From positions 87,587,824 through 87,651,823 of the forward strand of contig NC_067474.1 of NCBI RefSeq assembly GCF_947179515.1: DNA of 64,000 nucleotides, written 5' to 3'. A model generated the notes under the pieces. It had not been told where the DNA came from. It saw only the letters and a program-made list of their open reading frames with translations, and searched no databases. Made by a program: the position numbers and the translations under genes. This DNA comes from Apodemus sylvaticus (Eukaryota; Chordata; Mammalia; Rodentia; Muridae). Positions 23,717 to 34,560 of this stretch are shown here, piece by piece; positions within the stretch are counted from its first letter, which is position 1; each line of letters begins with the position of its first letter.

Positions 23717-24450
23717 AAGATAGCCTTTTCAACAAATGGTGCTGGTTCAACTGGAGGGCAGCATGCAGAAGAATGCGAATTGATCCATCCTTGTCTCCTT
23801 GTACTAAGCTCAAATCCAAATGGATCAAGGACCTCCACATAAAGCCAGACAGTCTGAAGCTAATAGAAAAGAAACTGGGGAAGACCCTTGAGGACATCGG
23901 TACAGGGAGAAAGTTTCTGAACAGAACACCAATAGCGTATGCTCTAAGAGCAAGAATTGGCAAATGGGACCTCATAAAATTACAAAGTTTCTGTAAGGCA
24001 AAGGACACCATCAAGAGGACAAATCGGCAACCAACAAATTGGGAAAAGATCTTCACCAATCCTACATCAGATAGAGGGCTAATATCCAATATATATAAAG
24101 AACTCAAGAAGTTAGACTCCAGAAAACCAAACAACCCTATTAAAAAATGGGGTACAGAGTTAAACAAAGAATTCTCACCTGAAGAACTTCGGATGGCGGA
24201 GAAGCATCTTAAAAAATGCTCAACTTCATTAGTCATTAGGGAAATGCAAATCAAAACAACCCTAAGATTTCATCTTACACCAGTCAGAATGGCTAAGATT
24301 AAAAATTCAGGAGACAGCAGGTGTTGGAGAGGGTGTGGAGAAAGAGGAACACTCCTCCACTGCTGGTGGGGTTGCAAATTGGTACAACCACTCTGGAAAT
24401 CAGTCTGGCGGTTCCTCCGAAAACTGGGCACCTCACTTCCAGAAGATCCT
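23717..24450 (+). pseudogene. L1-d inverted ORF2 segment
   Basis: The plus-strand open frame from 23773 encodes the ORF2 C-terminal region (MRIDPSLSPCTKLKSKW through RCWRGCGERGTLLHCWWGC and RFLRKLGTS) and ends abruptly at the target duplication. The cysteine motif is intact here. Being inverted with respect to its own 3' end it cannot be expressed as part of ORF2. Confidence 0.88.
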
Positions 24451-24465
24451 GAAAGTGTTGTTTCT

Positions 24466-25382
24466 AATATATGTGTCCCACATCTTTTGTAGGCCAAGTC
24501 CCAGACAGGGACACAAGTTGACAATGGCTCCAACATGAATTCCTGATATTTCATGTAAATCTAAGTGCTTTCAATTCTTGTTTAAGGAGAACCGTTTAAG
24601 GTCAGTCGGTTTAAACTAAAAGCTCCAACCTAAATGACAAGCCTGTCATTGGAGAAGATAATAATGGAGTAGCTTTGGGAGTAGAGGTAAGGTAAACAAA
24701 CTCTGGAGGTGGGAAGGGATATTAAATGTAAGAGAAAATTCAGAATAAAATTATTTTTAAAACTTTATCTACTACAACATAATAAAACAGTGTCCTTGAC
24801 ACAGGAGCTATTATTCCAGAGCACTGGTCACTGTTCTGGGAGCATCTTACAAATTTTGGAGGTAGATATCTGATGGTATATATCGGCTAAATAGTTCTAA
24901 AATTAAACATCTACTGAAGTTCCTTTTGTTTGTTAAAAATTTTCAAATGATAAATGACCAGGTGTCAAGCTTCCTGTCACCTGCTAGACATTGATACCCC
25001 TCTTTTTTCAGTGAGACGACAGGGCTGCTAGTGATATGCAGCTGCTGTTCCATGGATTGGTAGTTTGCCAGCCATGGACAGGCTGTGAACATTAGGAGTC
25101 CAAACTAATCATCGCTTCTAGTCCTGAATGCAAGCCATTTAGCTTCATTCACAAGCTGAAGCAGGAGTTCCCTAGTTTTTTTTTTTTTAAACATTTTCTG
25201 CATTTTTGTCTCATTTTAAAGTTCCCCCAAAACCCAACATATATAAAATGATCTTTCTATTCTTAGGTATCTTTTGTGAGAATGATTCCTTCCCTTGTGT
25301 GCTAAGTATTTCTACCTATTGCAATGTTATAAGCCCTTATTCATTTTTCTTTTCTCCCTTCTTTGACTTTAATGCGTGGCAG
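24466..25382. other. Unique sequence, nothing recognised
   Basis: About 900 bp of AT-rich sequence with a T12 run near 25178. No gene or repeat recognised. Confidence 0.55.
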
Positions 25383-25609
25383 CCCAAGTGTCGTCTTCTT
25401 CTTCTTCTTCTTCTTCTTCTTCTTCGATTGATTTATTTATTATATGTAAGTACACTGTAACTGTCTTCAGACACTCCAGAAGAGGGCATCAGATCCCATT
25501 ACAGATGGTTTTGAGCCACCATGTGGTTGCTGGGATTTGAACTCAGGACCTTCTGAAGAGCAGTCCGAGCTCTTAACCACTGAGCCATCTGTCCAGCCTC
25601 CCAAGTGTC
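25383..25609 (-). repeat. B2 SINE, antisense, with target duplication
   Basis: CCCAAGTGTC stands at 25383-25392 and 25600-25609. Between them the plus strand reads a (TTC)n run, then ACTGTAACTGTCTTCAGACACTCC, AGAGGGCATCAGATCCCATTACAG, GAGCCACCATGTGGTTGC, GAACTCAGGACCTTC and TTAACCACTGAGCCATCTGTCC. That is the complement of B2 from tail to tRNA-like promoter. It is well preserved, so fairly recent. Confidence 0.95.
25394..25425 (+). repeat. (TTC)n microsatellite in the B2 tail
   Basis: Ten uninterrupted TTC-type units, placed exactly where the A-rich tail of the antisense B2 should be. It probably grew from the tail as (GAA)n. Confidence 0.92.
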
Positions 25610-25622
25610 TTCCTGCATAGGA

Positions 25623-26320
25623 CTGTGTATTGGAGACTATTTGTGGAAACCTCTGGCCTGGCCAGGTGGGAGGGTTCATGAGAAGGTGAAAAGGCACAAG
25701 CTGGGATGGGGAAGTGCCTTAGCTGACTCTGGTGCTGCTGCCTCTGCTGCTGCTGCTCTGGTGCTGCTGCCCTGGCAGCCGCTGCTGCTCTGAGACATTG
25801 CATTGCCTGCACCGAGCTGAGTAAAGCCAAGCTGAACCAACTGGCTAGCAAGTCGAGTGGGGTTTCTGGTGGCGAAGGCTTCAGGAAAGTGATCTCTTCC
25901 CAGGCAGTGTTACAGTTCTTGTACTACTGATGCTTTCAGACTATGGAATAATTCTCATACAACTTTATTTCTTCTGGATAGGATCTTATATACAGTTTTG
26001 CGGTGAGATGGGTCTGACAGGAAGTGTTTCTTCTTAGCTTGGCCTGAGATGCCTCATCTACATGAGGAGGGACTTGTGGGTATTTCCCATATGTGACTGA
26101 TGGTCACAATTTTTGCTGGGGGTGGGGGGGCTTTGGCTACCTGACAGGTGCATAGAGTCAGGGGCTCCAATATATAGTATGGGGTGAATTTCCTACCATC
26201 ACTTCTGGGTCTCCAAGGCTTCAAGTCCTAGCTCGACCTTACCTGGCTTCCTCTCAAGGTTCACTACCTTACACTCTTGTGGGCTATATACATTCGTTGG
26301 CTTTAATACATGGTGCCAAG
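25623..26320 (+). mobile_element. Possible solo LTR with a primer-binding-site-like edge
   Basis: A segment of higher GC than its surroundings starts near TGTGTATTGGAG. It has an imperfect CTG-rich tract (25726-25795) and ends ...CTTTAATACA followed by TGGTGCCAAG. TGGTGCC directly after CA resembles an ERV LTR/primer-binding-site border. I see no gag or pol remnant downstream. The call rests on edge signals and composition only. Confidence 0.3.
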
Positions 26321-28107
26321 TATTTATAATACAGTAACACTAGTAATCAAATTGTACTTGGGAAATAAAAAAGACAATAAAAACAACTCCCTAATCTTTG
26401 CAAATATCCACTGCTCAGCTACAGTTTCAACTCTTGCTGACAGCTAGTTTTTCCTTAACTGCATTTCCTGTTTGTGGTGATCAAGTAACTGTCAACTTAG
26501 AAACTTGCTAATTATGATAGTATCACTGCATTCACACTCAATGAAACCTTAAAATGGGGAAGGTTGCTCTATCTAGAGAGAGAGGTCAATATGGGAAGAG
26601 TCATAGAGAGAAGGGACAAATAAGTGTATAGCTTACAGTAATTATGGCCTTTGGACTTAGTGACTGCCACAACAACAAGAAACTAACAAAATCCCAGTAC
26701 CAGCTATAAGAATCCTGTAGTTCCTGTGACTCACAAAAACAATATATAGATATTGCTGGTGTTCTTGAATATCTTTCAGATATTAAAGGCAAATTCCTAT
26801 TGCTGGATTTGGAACACTTTGGGCACAGGACTGGGGCTATATCTAAACTTAAAGCCTCTTGCTTTTAGTCTACCTTTCATAGAAAAAGAAATTACTGTGG
26901 AATCTGGTAAGGGAAGAAAGCAATAGTCCAGTCCTATCCAGGTGTAATGCCTATAAACTATAAAAATGACCAGCACAGTGTGATGTCCATAAAGCTATAA
27001 TAGTAACATTGATATCTTAACAGTAAACAGCAGCAGGATAATTGAATATAAGGCACACTTAATAGGAGGAAAATCATGCTTCATTTGAGAAATTTAGTTC
27101 ACTATTTGGAGCAAGTGAAGTCTTGAATCTTAGACAACAAACTGCATTCTAAGATATAAGTACACCCAGAGATGAGTGTAGCTCTCACCCTTATCAAAGA
27201 GGCTCCCCTTTACAACAAATGGAGACCATTACAGAAAACCACATCTGGCCATCATGTTATTAGCCTGTGCGGTTGCAAGTTGTGCTCTAGGTCCAGTCTG
27301 GCCACAAAGCTTCAATAAGCCAGTTAATAATGGAAGGGCCAAATTAATAATGGGAAACAGAAATAGAAGACTTATTTGTTGGTGAGACAAAGAGATCCAA
27401 TAAACCTTTCAAGTCTGTCTTGGATTCTGACATGTGATGAAAATTGAAATGGGACAGCAAGAAAAATATACATCTAAGTGGTTCCAGTTCAGGTGTGCTC
27501 TCATTCACAATTGACTCATCACTGTGTGGCATTCAGTCTTATCATTCAAACTGAAATCATAGGTTGTTAGAAATGTGTGAAACCTCCTTTCTGAAGAAAA
27601 CTTTTCCTACAGCTGGTTTACTGTTTGTCCATCAGGAGATTCCTGGGAATATCATCATTTCTTTGGGGTCAACTGTTTCAGTACCCTGACAGTCAGACTG
27701 GCAGACACAAATGTCTCTATGGTCTGCTCTGGTTTGGGAAAAACATTTTTAATAATGCAGAGATTGAAAGACCATGTGTATCCCAGACCCAACATACATA
27801 AACTTCATAACTCCTGTACTTAGTGCTCAGGGAACATAGTGGAAAAGGATACAGGAATAGTTAGCCAAGGAACCTAGACATTTGCTATGAAATTATGTCT
27901 TCTAGAAAAGATAGAGAAGTTATAGTCATGCACTTTAAGATTATGGCTACTTCAACAAAATAAAAACAATGGTAATATCAGTGGACATGTTAATGTGGAA
28001 GAAAGAAATCTCATGGGATCCTACATCTTGACTAAGAACTATAGGACATCAATGGTTGCTGAGAGAAGCAGAGTTAACCTCTCCATGAAAATTGCCTCTG
28101 AATCTTT
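26321..28107. other. Unique sequence, nothing recognised
   Basis: About 1.8 kb with only short chance frames. No SINE, L1 or coding similarity was recognised. Confidence 0.55.
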
Positions 28108-28313
28108 TTTTTTTATTTTATTATTATTTGTTGTTGTTGTTGTTGTTTTGGATTTGGTTTTTTTCAAGACAGGAGGATTTCTCTGGGTAGCCCTGGCTGT
28201 CCTGGAACTCACTCTGCAGACCAAGCTGGCCTCGAATTCAGAAATCCACCTGCCTCTGCCTCCCAAGTGCTGGGATTACAGGCATGTACCACCACCGCCT
28301 GGCCTCTGAATCT
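28108..28313 (-). repeat. B1 SINE, antisense
   Basis: The plus strand has a T-rich/(GTT)n stretch (28108-28147, complement of the tail). It then reads CAAGACAGGAGGATTTCTCTGG, GGCTGTCCTGGAACTCACTC, CAAGCTGGCCTCGAATTCAG, CTCCCAAGTGCTGGGATTACAG and CACCACCGCCTGGC. This is a complete 7SL-derived B1. GCCTCTGAATCT occurs at both edges (near 28095 and 28302), a likely target duplication. Confidence 0.95.
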
Positions 28314-28383
28314 CTTAATTCATTAAACAATACAGAGTGTACAGCCTTGACATCATATACATAAAGGATATATGTGATTTTTT

Positions 28384-28415
28384 AACCTGCTGATACTAAA
28401 TGGTATCAGCAGGTT
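28384..28415. repeat. Perfect 13-bp hairpin
   Basis: AACCTGCTGATAC (28384-28396) and GTATCAGCAGGTT (28403-28415) are perfect reverse complements around the loop TAAATG. There is no T-run after it, and no neighbouring gene it could terminate. Confidence 0.9.
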
Positions 28416-28432
28416 GTATTAATGTATTCACA

Positions 28433-28435
<3 letters not shown>

Positions 28436-28469
<34 letters not shown>
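28436..28469 (+). repeat. (TG)n microsatellite
   Basis: Seventeen uninterrupted GT/TG units, directly visible. Confidence 0.97.
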
Positions 28470-28471
<2 letters not shown>

Positions 28472-28774
28472 TATGAGCATAGTGTAGCAATAATAATCAA
28501 AAAGAAGCCATTAATATGAGAGAAAGTGAGGCCAAAAATAGGAGGAGCATGAGCGAGGGGGTCATGAAAGAATGGAGAAAGGAAATGGAAAGGGAAATAA
28601 TGCAATTATATTTTAAATAGATATTTAGTAATAGAAAAGTAGATAAAAATTACTGCAGGAAACAAGATATTATAAAGTAAATGATTTTCTGTTCAAGGCA
28701 TGAGGGTCATGAGATACTCTTTTTGCCTCTTTACAACTTTTATGCACACACTTTTACCCTTAAAAATACAAATA

Positions 28775-30178
28775 TGAAGGCATTTAGTGCTATGAGTTTT
28801 CCTCTTAACACTGCTTTTACTATGTCCCATAAGTTTTGGTATGCTGTACCTTCATTTTTATTAAATTCTAGAAAGTCTTTAATTGCTTTCTTTATCTCTT
28901 CCTTGACCAAGTATGTGAGCTTCCATGAGTATGTGGTATTTCTGTTGTATTTTTGTTGTTATTGAAGAACAGCCTTCATCCATGATGATATGATAGAATG
29001 CATCATCAATTTTGAAGGCATACAGATGGAACCTGAAAATATCCTGAGTGAAATAACACAGACCCCCAAAGGGCATATATGGTTTGTACTCACTGATAAG
29101 TGGATATTTGTCAAAAGTTCAGAATACCCATGAGGGAGCTTGCAGACCATATGAAGCTTAACAAGTAGGAAGGCCCAAGTGTGTATACTTTCATCCCACT
29201 GAGAAGGGGAACAAAATAATCCCCAGAGGCAAAGAAATAAAGGGAGATGGGTGAAAAGGGGGAGGGAGGAAAGGAGGGTATAATCAGGTATGTGGGGAGA
29301 CAGGAGAAAAACCCAGAAGACTTGGAGAATGAAGAAATATGCAGCAGTGTGAGGTGGCGGTGGATGGGAGGGGAACCGCCAGAAAGTCCATACACCAGGG
29401 ATGTGAGAGGCTCCCAGGACCCAATTGGGATGACCTTAGTCACAATGCCCAACAGTTCAGAACTAGAACCTATAGAGACCACCTCCAGTAGATAGACATG
29501 GCTTCCACTTGAGACATAGGGCCATCCACCCATCTTCAAAATTATTGACTCAGAATTGTTTCTGTCTAAAGGCAATTCAGGGACAAAAATGGAGCAGAGA
29601 TTGAATGAAAAGCCAATTACAGACTGTTCCAACTTGGGAACTATCCCATGCACAAGCACCAATCTACCAACACTATTACTGATGCCGTGTTGTGCTTGTA
29701 GACAGGAGTGTAACATTGCTGTCCTCTGAGGGCCTCTACCAGCAGCTGAATGAGACAGATGCAGACACTTGCAACCAACCATTGGACTAAGATTGGGTAT
29801 TCCTATGGAAGAGGTGGGGAAAGATGCTGGCAGGCCTTGCAACCTCATAGGAAGAAGAACATTATTGACTAACCCAGAGCCCTCAGAGCCCCCAGATACT
29901 AAGCTGCCAACCAAAGAACATGCATGGGATGGTCCATCCCACCACTACACATGTAGCAGAGGATACCCTTGTCTTGCCTCAGTGAGAAAGGATACACTTG
30001 ATCCTGTAGAAAGTTGATGCTCTAAGGAAGGGAGCTGTTACCAGTTTGAGTTAGGGGTCGGTAAGTGGGTGAATGGATGATCAACCTCTCAGAAGCAACA
30101 GGGAAAGGGTGAAGAATTTATATATGGGGGACAAGGAAAGGGGGCAACATTTGGAATGTAAATTAATAAAATAAAATA
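28775..30178 (+). mobile_element. L1-e: old LINE-1 remnant, 3' end sense with an antisense ORF2 piece upstream
   Basis: 28775-28968 is antisense ORF2 from the endonuclease-RT linker: the minus strand reads VKEEIKKAIKDFLEFN, as in L1-b near 13476. From about 28970 the strand switches to sense, the last ~40 codons of ORF2 (CACTGATAAGTGG at 29090). A ~1.05-kb 3' UTR of the old rodent L1 type follows, ending GGAATGTAAATTAATAAAATAAAATAAT. The switch could be a 5' inversion with a large internal loss, or two separate insertions. Divergence is high. The long antisense open frame at 29914-29111 lies in this 3' UTR and is a chance frame. Confidence 0.7.
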
Positions 30179-30192
30179 ATAAAATATGTTTT

Positions 30193-31252
30193 TTTTATTT
30201 GATAAATTTTTTATTTACATTTGAAATGATTTCCCCTTTTGTAGACCCCCACTCCCCAAAAGTCCCATCAGCCCCCTTCCCTCCCCCTGTTTTCCCACCC
30301 AAACCTTCCCACTTCCCTGTTCTGGTTTTGCCCTATACTGCTTCACTGAGTCTTTCCAGAACAAGAGGCCACTCCTCCTCTCTTCTTGTATCTCATTTGA
30401 TGTGTGGATTATGTTTTGGGTATTCCAGTTTTCCAGGTTAATATCCACTTATTAGTGAGTGCATACCATGATTCATTTTGAGTCTGGGTTACCTCACTTA
30501 GTATGAAGTTCTCCAGTTCAATCCATTTGCCTAAGAATTTCATGAATTCATTGTTTTTAATGGCTGCATAGTACTGCATTGTGTATATATACCACATTTT
30601 TTGCATCCACTCTTCTATTGAGGAATACCTGGGTTTTTTCCAGTTTCTGGCAATTATAAATAGGGCTGCTATGAACATAGTGGAACATGCATCCTTATTA
30701 CATGCTGGGGAATCTTCCGGGTATATGCCCAGGTGTGGTATAGCAGGATCTTCTAGAAGTGCTGTGCCCAGCTTTCTGAGGAACCGCCAGACTGATTTCC
30801 AGAGTGGTTGTACCAGTTTACAACCCCACCAGCAGTGGAGGGATGTTCCTCTTTCTCCACATCCTCGCCAACATCTGCTGTCTCCTGAATTTTTAATCTT
30901 AGCCATTCTGACTGATGTAAGGTGCAATCTCAGGGTTCTTTTGATTTGCATTTCCCTAATGACTTATGAAGTTGAGCATTTTTTAAGATGCTTCTCCGCC
31001 ATCCAAAGTTCTTCAGGTGAAAATTCTTTGTTTAACTCTGTACCCCATTTTTAATAGGGTTATTTGGTTTTCTGTAGTCTAACTTCTTGAGTTCTTTATA
31101 TATATTGGATATTAGCCCTCTATCTGATGTAGGGTTGGTGAAGATCTTTTCCCAATTTGTTGGTTGCCGATTTGTCCTTTTGATGGTGTCCTTTGCCTTA
31201 CAGAAACTTTGTAATTTTATGAGGTCCCATTTGTCAATTCTTGATCTTAGAG
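30193..31252 (-). pseudogene. L1-f 3' segment: ORF2 C-terminus and 3' UTR
   Basis: Minus-strand frame 30951-30409 encodes the end of ORF2, with RCWRGCGERGTSLHCWWGC (cysteine motif complete) and MFIAALFIIARNWKKP. Upstream sequence to 31252 continues ORF2 with a frame change near 31040. The 3' UTR occupies 30200-30440. Confidence 0.88.
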
Positions 31253-32657
31253 TGATGCAAAAATACTCAATAAAATTCTTGCCAACTGAATCCAAGAACA
31301 CATCAAAACGATCATCCACCATGATCAAGTAGGCTTTATCCCAGGGATGCAGGGTAGGTTCAATATTCAGAAATCCATCAATGTAATCCACTACATAAAC
31401 AAACTCAAAGAAAAAAACCACATGGCCATTTCATTGGATGCTGAAAAAGCATTTGACAAAATTCAGCATCCCTTCATGCTTAAAGTCTTGGAAAGAACAG
31501 GAATTCAAGGCCCATACCTAAACATAGTAAAAGCAATATACAGCAAACCGGGTAGCCAGCATCAAACTAAATAGAGAGAATTTTGAAGCAATCCCACTAA
31601 AATCAGGGACTAGACAGGGCTTCCCCTTTTCTCCTTATCTTTTCAATATTATACTTGAGGTACTAGCTCGGGCAATTAGACAACAAAAAGAGGTCAAAGG
31701 GATACAAATTGGAAAGGAATAAGTCAAACTATCATTATTTGAAGATGATATGATAGTCTACCTAACTGATCCAAAAACTCCACTAGAGAACTCCTACAGC
31801 TGATAAACAACTTCAGCAAAGTGGCAGGTTATAAAATCAACTCAAGCAAATCAGTAGTCTTCCTATACTCAAAGGATAAGCAGTCTGAGAAAGAAATTAG
31901 AGAAATGACCCCATTCACAATAGCCACAAACAGCATAATGTACCTTGGGGTGACTATTAACAAACATGTGAAAGATCTGTATGACAAGAACTTCAAGAGT
32001 ATGAAGAAGGAAATGGAAGAAGACCTCAAAAAAATGGATAAACCTCCCATGCTCATGGATCGGCAGGATTAATATAGTTAAAATGGCCATTTTGCCAAAA
32101 GCAATATACAGATTCAGTGGAATACCCATCAAAATCCCAACTCAATTCTTCACAGAGTTAGAAAGAGCAATCCTCAAATTTATCTCAAATAACAAAAAAC
32201 CCAGGATAGCTAAAACTATTCTCAACAATAAAAGAAACTCTGGGGGTATCAGTATCCCTGACATCAAGCAATACTACAGAGCAACAGTGTTAAAAACTGC
32301 ATGGTATTGGTACAGTGACAGACAGGCAGATCAATGGAACAGGATTGAAGATCCAGAAATGAACCCACATACCTATGGCCACTTGATCCTTGCCAAAGGG
32401 CAGAAAATATCCAATGGAAAAAAGATAGCCTTTTCAACAAATGGTGCTGGTTCAACTGGAGGTCAGCATGCAGAAGAATGGGAATTGATCCATCCTTGTC
32501 TCCTTGTACTAAGCTCAAATCCAAATGGATCAAGGAACTCCACATAAAGCCAGACACTCTGAAACTAATAGAAAAGAAACTGGGGAAGACCCTTGAGGAC
32601 ATCGGTACAGGGGGAAAGTTCCTGAACAGAACACCAATAGCTTATGCTCTAAGATCA
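31253..32657 (+). pseudogene. L1-f inverted ORF2 segment (reverse transcriptase)
   Basis: Sense-strand ORF2 from ILNKILAN through SLDAEKAFD (near 31430) to a damaged motif B (CAGGGCTTCCCC, Cys to Phe), then FADD changed to FEDD (TTTGAAGATGAT near 31738). It ends at the EDIGTGGKFLNRTPIAYALRS region. Frames break at about 31575, 31720 and 32070. It is dead even before the inversion is considered. Confidence 0.87.
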
Positions 32658-32669
32658 AAAATATGTTTT

Positions 32670-34065
32670 AAAAGAAGAATTTCTTCTGACATTCTACATA
32701 TGTCATTTTTAGAATGTTTAGAATGTTAAAAAAAATGCATTGTTGAACAGCCCTGTAATAGGGATCATATCATTTAAATTGAACTTTGAAGTCCACTTCT
32801 GCTTTTTAGTGAGATAATTACTTTAGACAAGTTGCTAATCTTCTCTAACCACCACTTCTGTAAAATATAAACTGGATATAAAATATCTATGTCACTAAGT
32901 AGTTGTAGTGATCATGTGAAAGTAATAATGTAAAATTCTTACTACTAGCACATTGATATCTGTCTACCCATACCAATTCTACTTTCTTTTATGCTCATTA
33001 CAAAACTGCATTATGTATATTATTTTTGCTAGTTGAGACTGACTGCATAATGAAATAGCTTTCAATGACTATGAACAGGAGTACTATGCACCCTTTCTGA
33101 CCATGAGAATTAATACAAGGTACATGCTACCATTATAGTTTCCATTGTCTTCCAAGTAGACTCTGGACATAGGATACTTTTCTGCTTTGTCCACACCTCT
33201 TTCACAATGTGAGTTTCTGGAGCCCTCAAAAATGGCAGATATGTTTCTGTAGCCTAGATGCTCTCCTTCCTAAAAAATTTCATTTGTTTTCTATTAACTT
33301 GCCTCTTTATAAATATCATTGTAAGAATATTATAGCTATTAACTTAACTAGAAAGCTAAGGTGAGATTCCACTACCTATGTGTATTTAAACCTAGGTAAA
33401 ATATATTCATTAATTTTCTCACCAACTTAGGCTTCTTTGGAGGAAAATATTTAGACTTTACAATTCTTTTCTTCCTCTACAAAGTTTATCACAGAGCCTT
33501 TTGAATGAAACAGTTGGAAACAGTTCTTTGTTGAATGATGAGAATTCTTGAAATTGAATCATAGTTCATTTGAAGTTCCTATTGGTACTTTGTTGCTTTC
33601 TCTCTCTCATATCTGGCTTTTATCATTATCCTTCTTCAACTACAGGCTGTGTGGAGGCTAGAATTACAGCTTATATGACTCTTTTATAATCACAAAGTTA
33701 TGCTTGCAGCAAGAATGTGCAATGATATGACATTATAATTTCTTCTTTGAAATCCAATAAACCTTAAGGAAACTAGGATTCCCCTATGCTAGATGAGTAA
33801 CTTATATTATGAGTAGTAATGCCAGTGGTTTTTTTTTTTTTTTTTAACCGTAATTAAGGAGATAGTAAAAGTGCTGAGGAAAGTTGAGGCAAACTCAGAA
33901 AGTGTTACCAATGATTTAAGGTTCATTATTCTTGAGCATTACTTCATAGTACAAAATTTTCGGGCTGTGTATGTATTGGGTTCTTATTGAGAATGTACCT
34001 TTTGTATTAAAACAAGCTTTAAAAGACAATAAAGTTTATGACTATTATATACTTGATAGTATATT
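32670..34065. other. AT-rich unique sequence, nothing recognised
   Basis: About 1.4 kb. A T16 run lies at 33830-33845. No gene or repeat recognised. Confidence 0.6.
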
Positions 34066-34242
34066 AGAAATTTGTAAGCCAGGCAGTGGTGGCCCACGCC
34101 GGTAATCCCAGCACTCTGGGAGGCAGAGGCAGGCAGATTTCTGAGTTTGAGGCCAGCCTGGTCCACAGAGTGAGCTCCAGGACACCCAGGACTATACAGA
34201 GAAACACTGCCTCAAAAAAAAAAAGAAAGAAAGAAATTTGTA
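34066..34242 (+). repeat. B1 SINE, sense, with 11-bp target duplication
   Basis: AGAAATTTGTA occurs at 34066-34076 and 34232-34242. The body reads GCCAGGCAGTGGTGGCCC, GTAATCCCAGCACTCTGGG, GAGGCCAGCCTGGTCCACAGAG and CACTGCCTCAAAAAAAAAAA, a standard B1. The tail has grown an (AAAG)n stretch. Confidence 0.97.
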
Positions 34243-34426
34243 CTCGAACAGAGAAAGGATAAGAAATGTCTAAAGATCATCCTTCCTTGCAATTTCTACT
34301 GTCTCAATTCCAGTCTTGGATACAAAGTAGCAAGAAGTGATTTAATTTTTATAATCACTTTATTTGCTTCTAAGTACTTAGAATATATAATTAACATAGA
34401 TCACCTTGGGGAAATAATAACTGATT

Positions 34427-34560
34427 TGATAGGATCTCTCTATGTAGCTCAGAGTGGTTCATAAATCTTACTATGTGCCATAGGAAAGGTTTGTATTTAA
34501 GGAAATCCTCCTGTTTCAGCTTTTCAAGAGTATGTGCTCACATAAGCACAACGGGCAACT
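34427..34560 (-). repeat. Old B1-type SINE, antisense
   Basis: The plus strand reads TCTCTCTATGTAGCTCAGAG, ATCCTCCTGTTTCAGC, TTCAAGAGTATGTGCTCACATAAGCACAACGGGC, a strongly diverged complement of B1. It is much older than the B1 at 34.1 kb. Confidence 0.6.

Larger units (their letters stand above)
22568..24465 (-). mobile_element. L1-d: antisense LINE-1 with 5' inversion and probable 3' transduction
   Basis: GAAAGTGTTGTTTCT occurs at 22568-22582 and again at 24451-24465, so everything between entered as one insertion. In element (minus) orientation it runs as follows. First comes an inverted ORF2 segment (24450 to 23717). Next is the L1 3' segment with 3' UTR and a short A8 tail (23716 to 23189). 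After that come ~597 bp of non-L1 DNA (23188 to 22592) and a second A-run (22591 to 22583). The nick site in element orientation is ATT/AGAA, close to the TT/AAAA preference of the L1 endonuclease. Matched to L1-b, the inverted part covers about 15448-16183 and the 3' part starts near 16211, so ~27 bp were lost at the join. Confidence 0.85.
30181..32669 (-). mobile_element. L1-f: antisense LINE-1 with 5' inversion and target duplication
   Basis: AAAATATGTTTT stands at 30181-30192 and 32658-32669. In element orientation the insertion site reads TTTT/AAAAC, an exact L1 endonuclease consensus. The 3' part (minus, 31252 to 30193) carries the 3' UTR and ORF2 C-terminus. From 31253 to 32657 the strand flips to sense ORF2. 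Compared with L1-b, the inverted part covers about 14282-15687 and the 3' part starts near 15675, so ~12 bp are present on both sides of the join. It sits at the A-rich tail of L1-e, in the opposite orientation. Confidence 0.92.

Noticed and set aside
29111..29914. 267-codon antisense open frame, one of the longest in the window
   Set aside because: It lies wholly in the 3' UTR of an old sense L1 (L1-e). It has no domain, and such 3' UTRs are long and stop-poor by composition. A chance frame.
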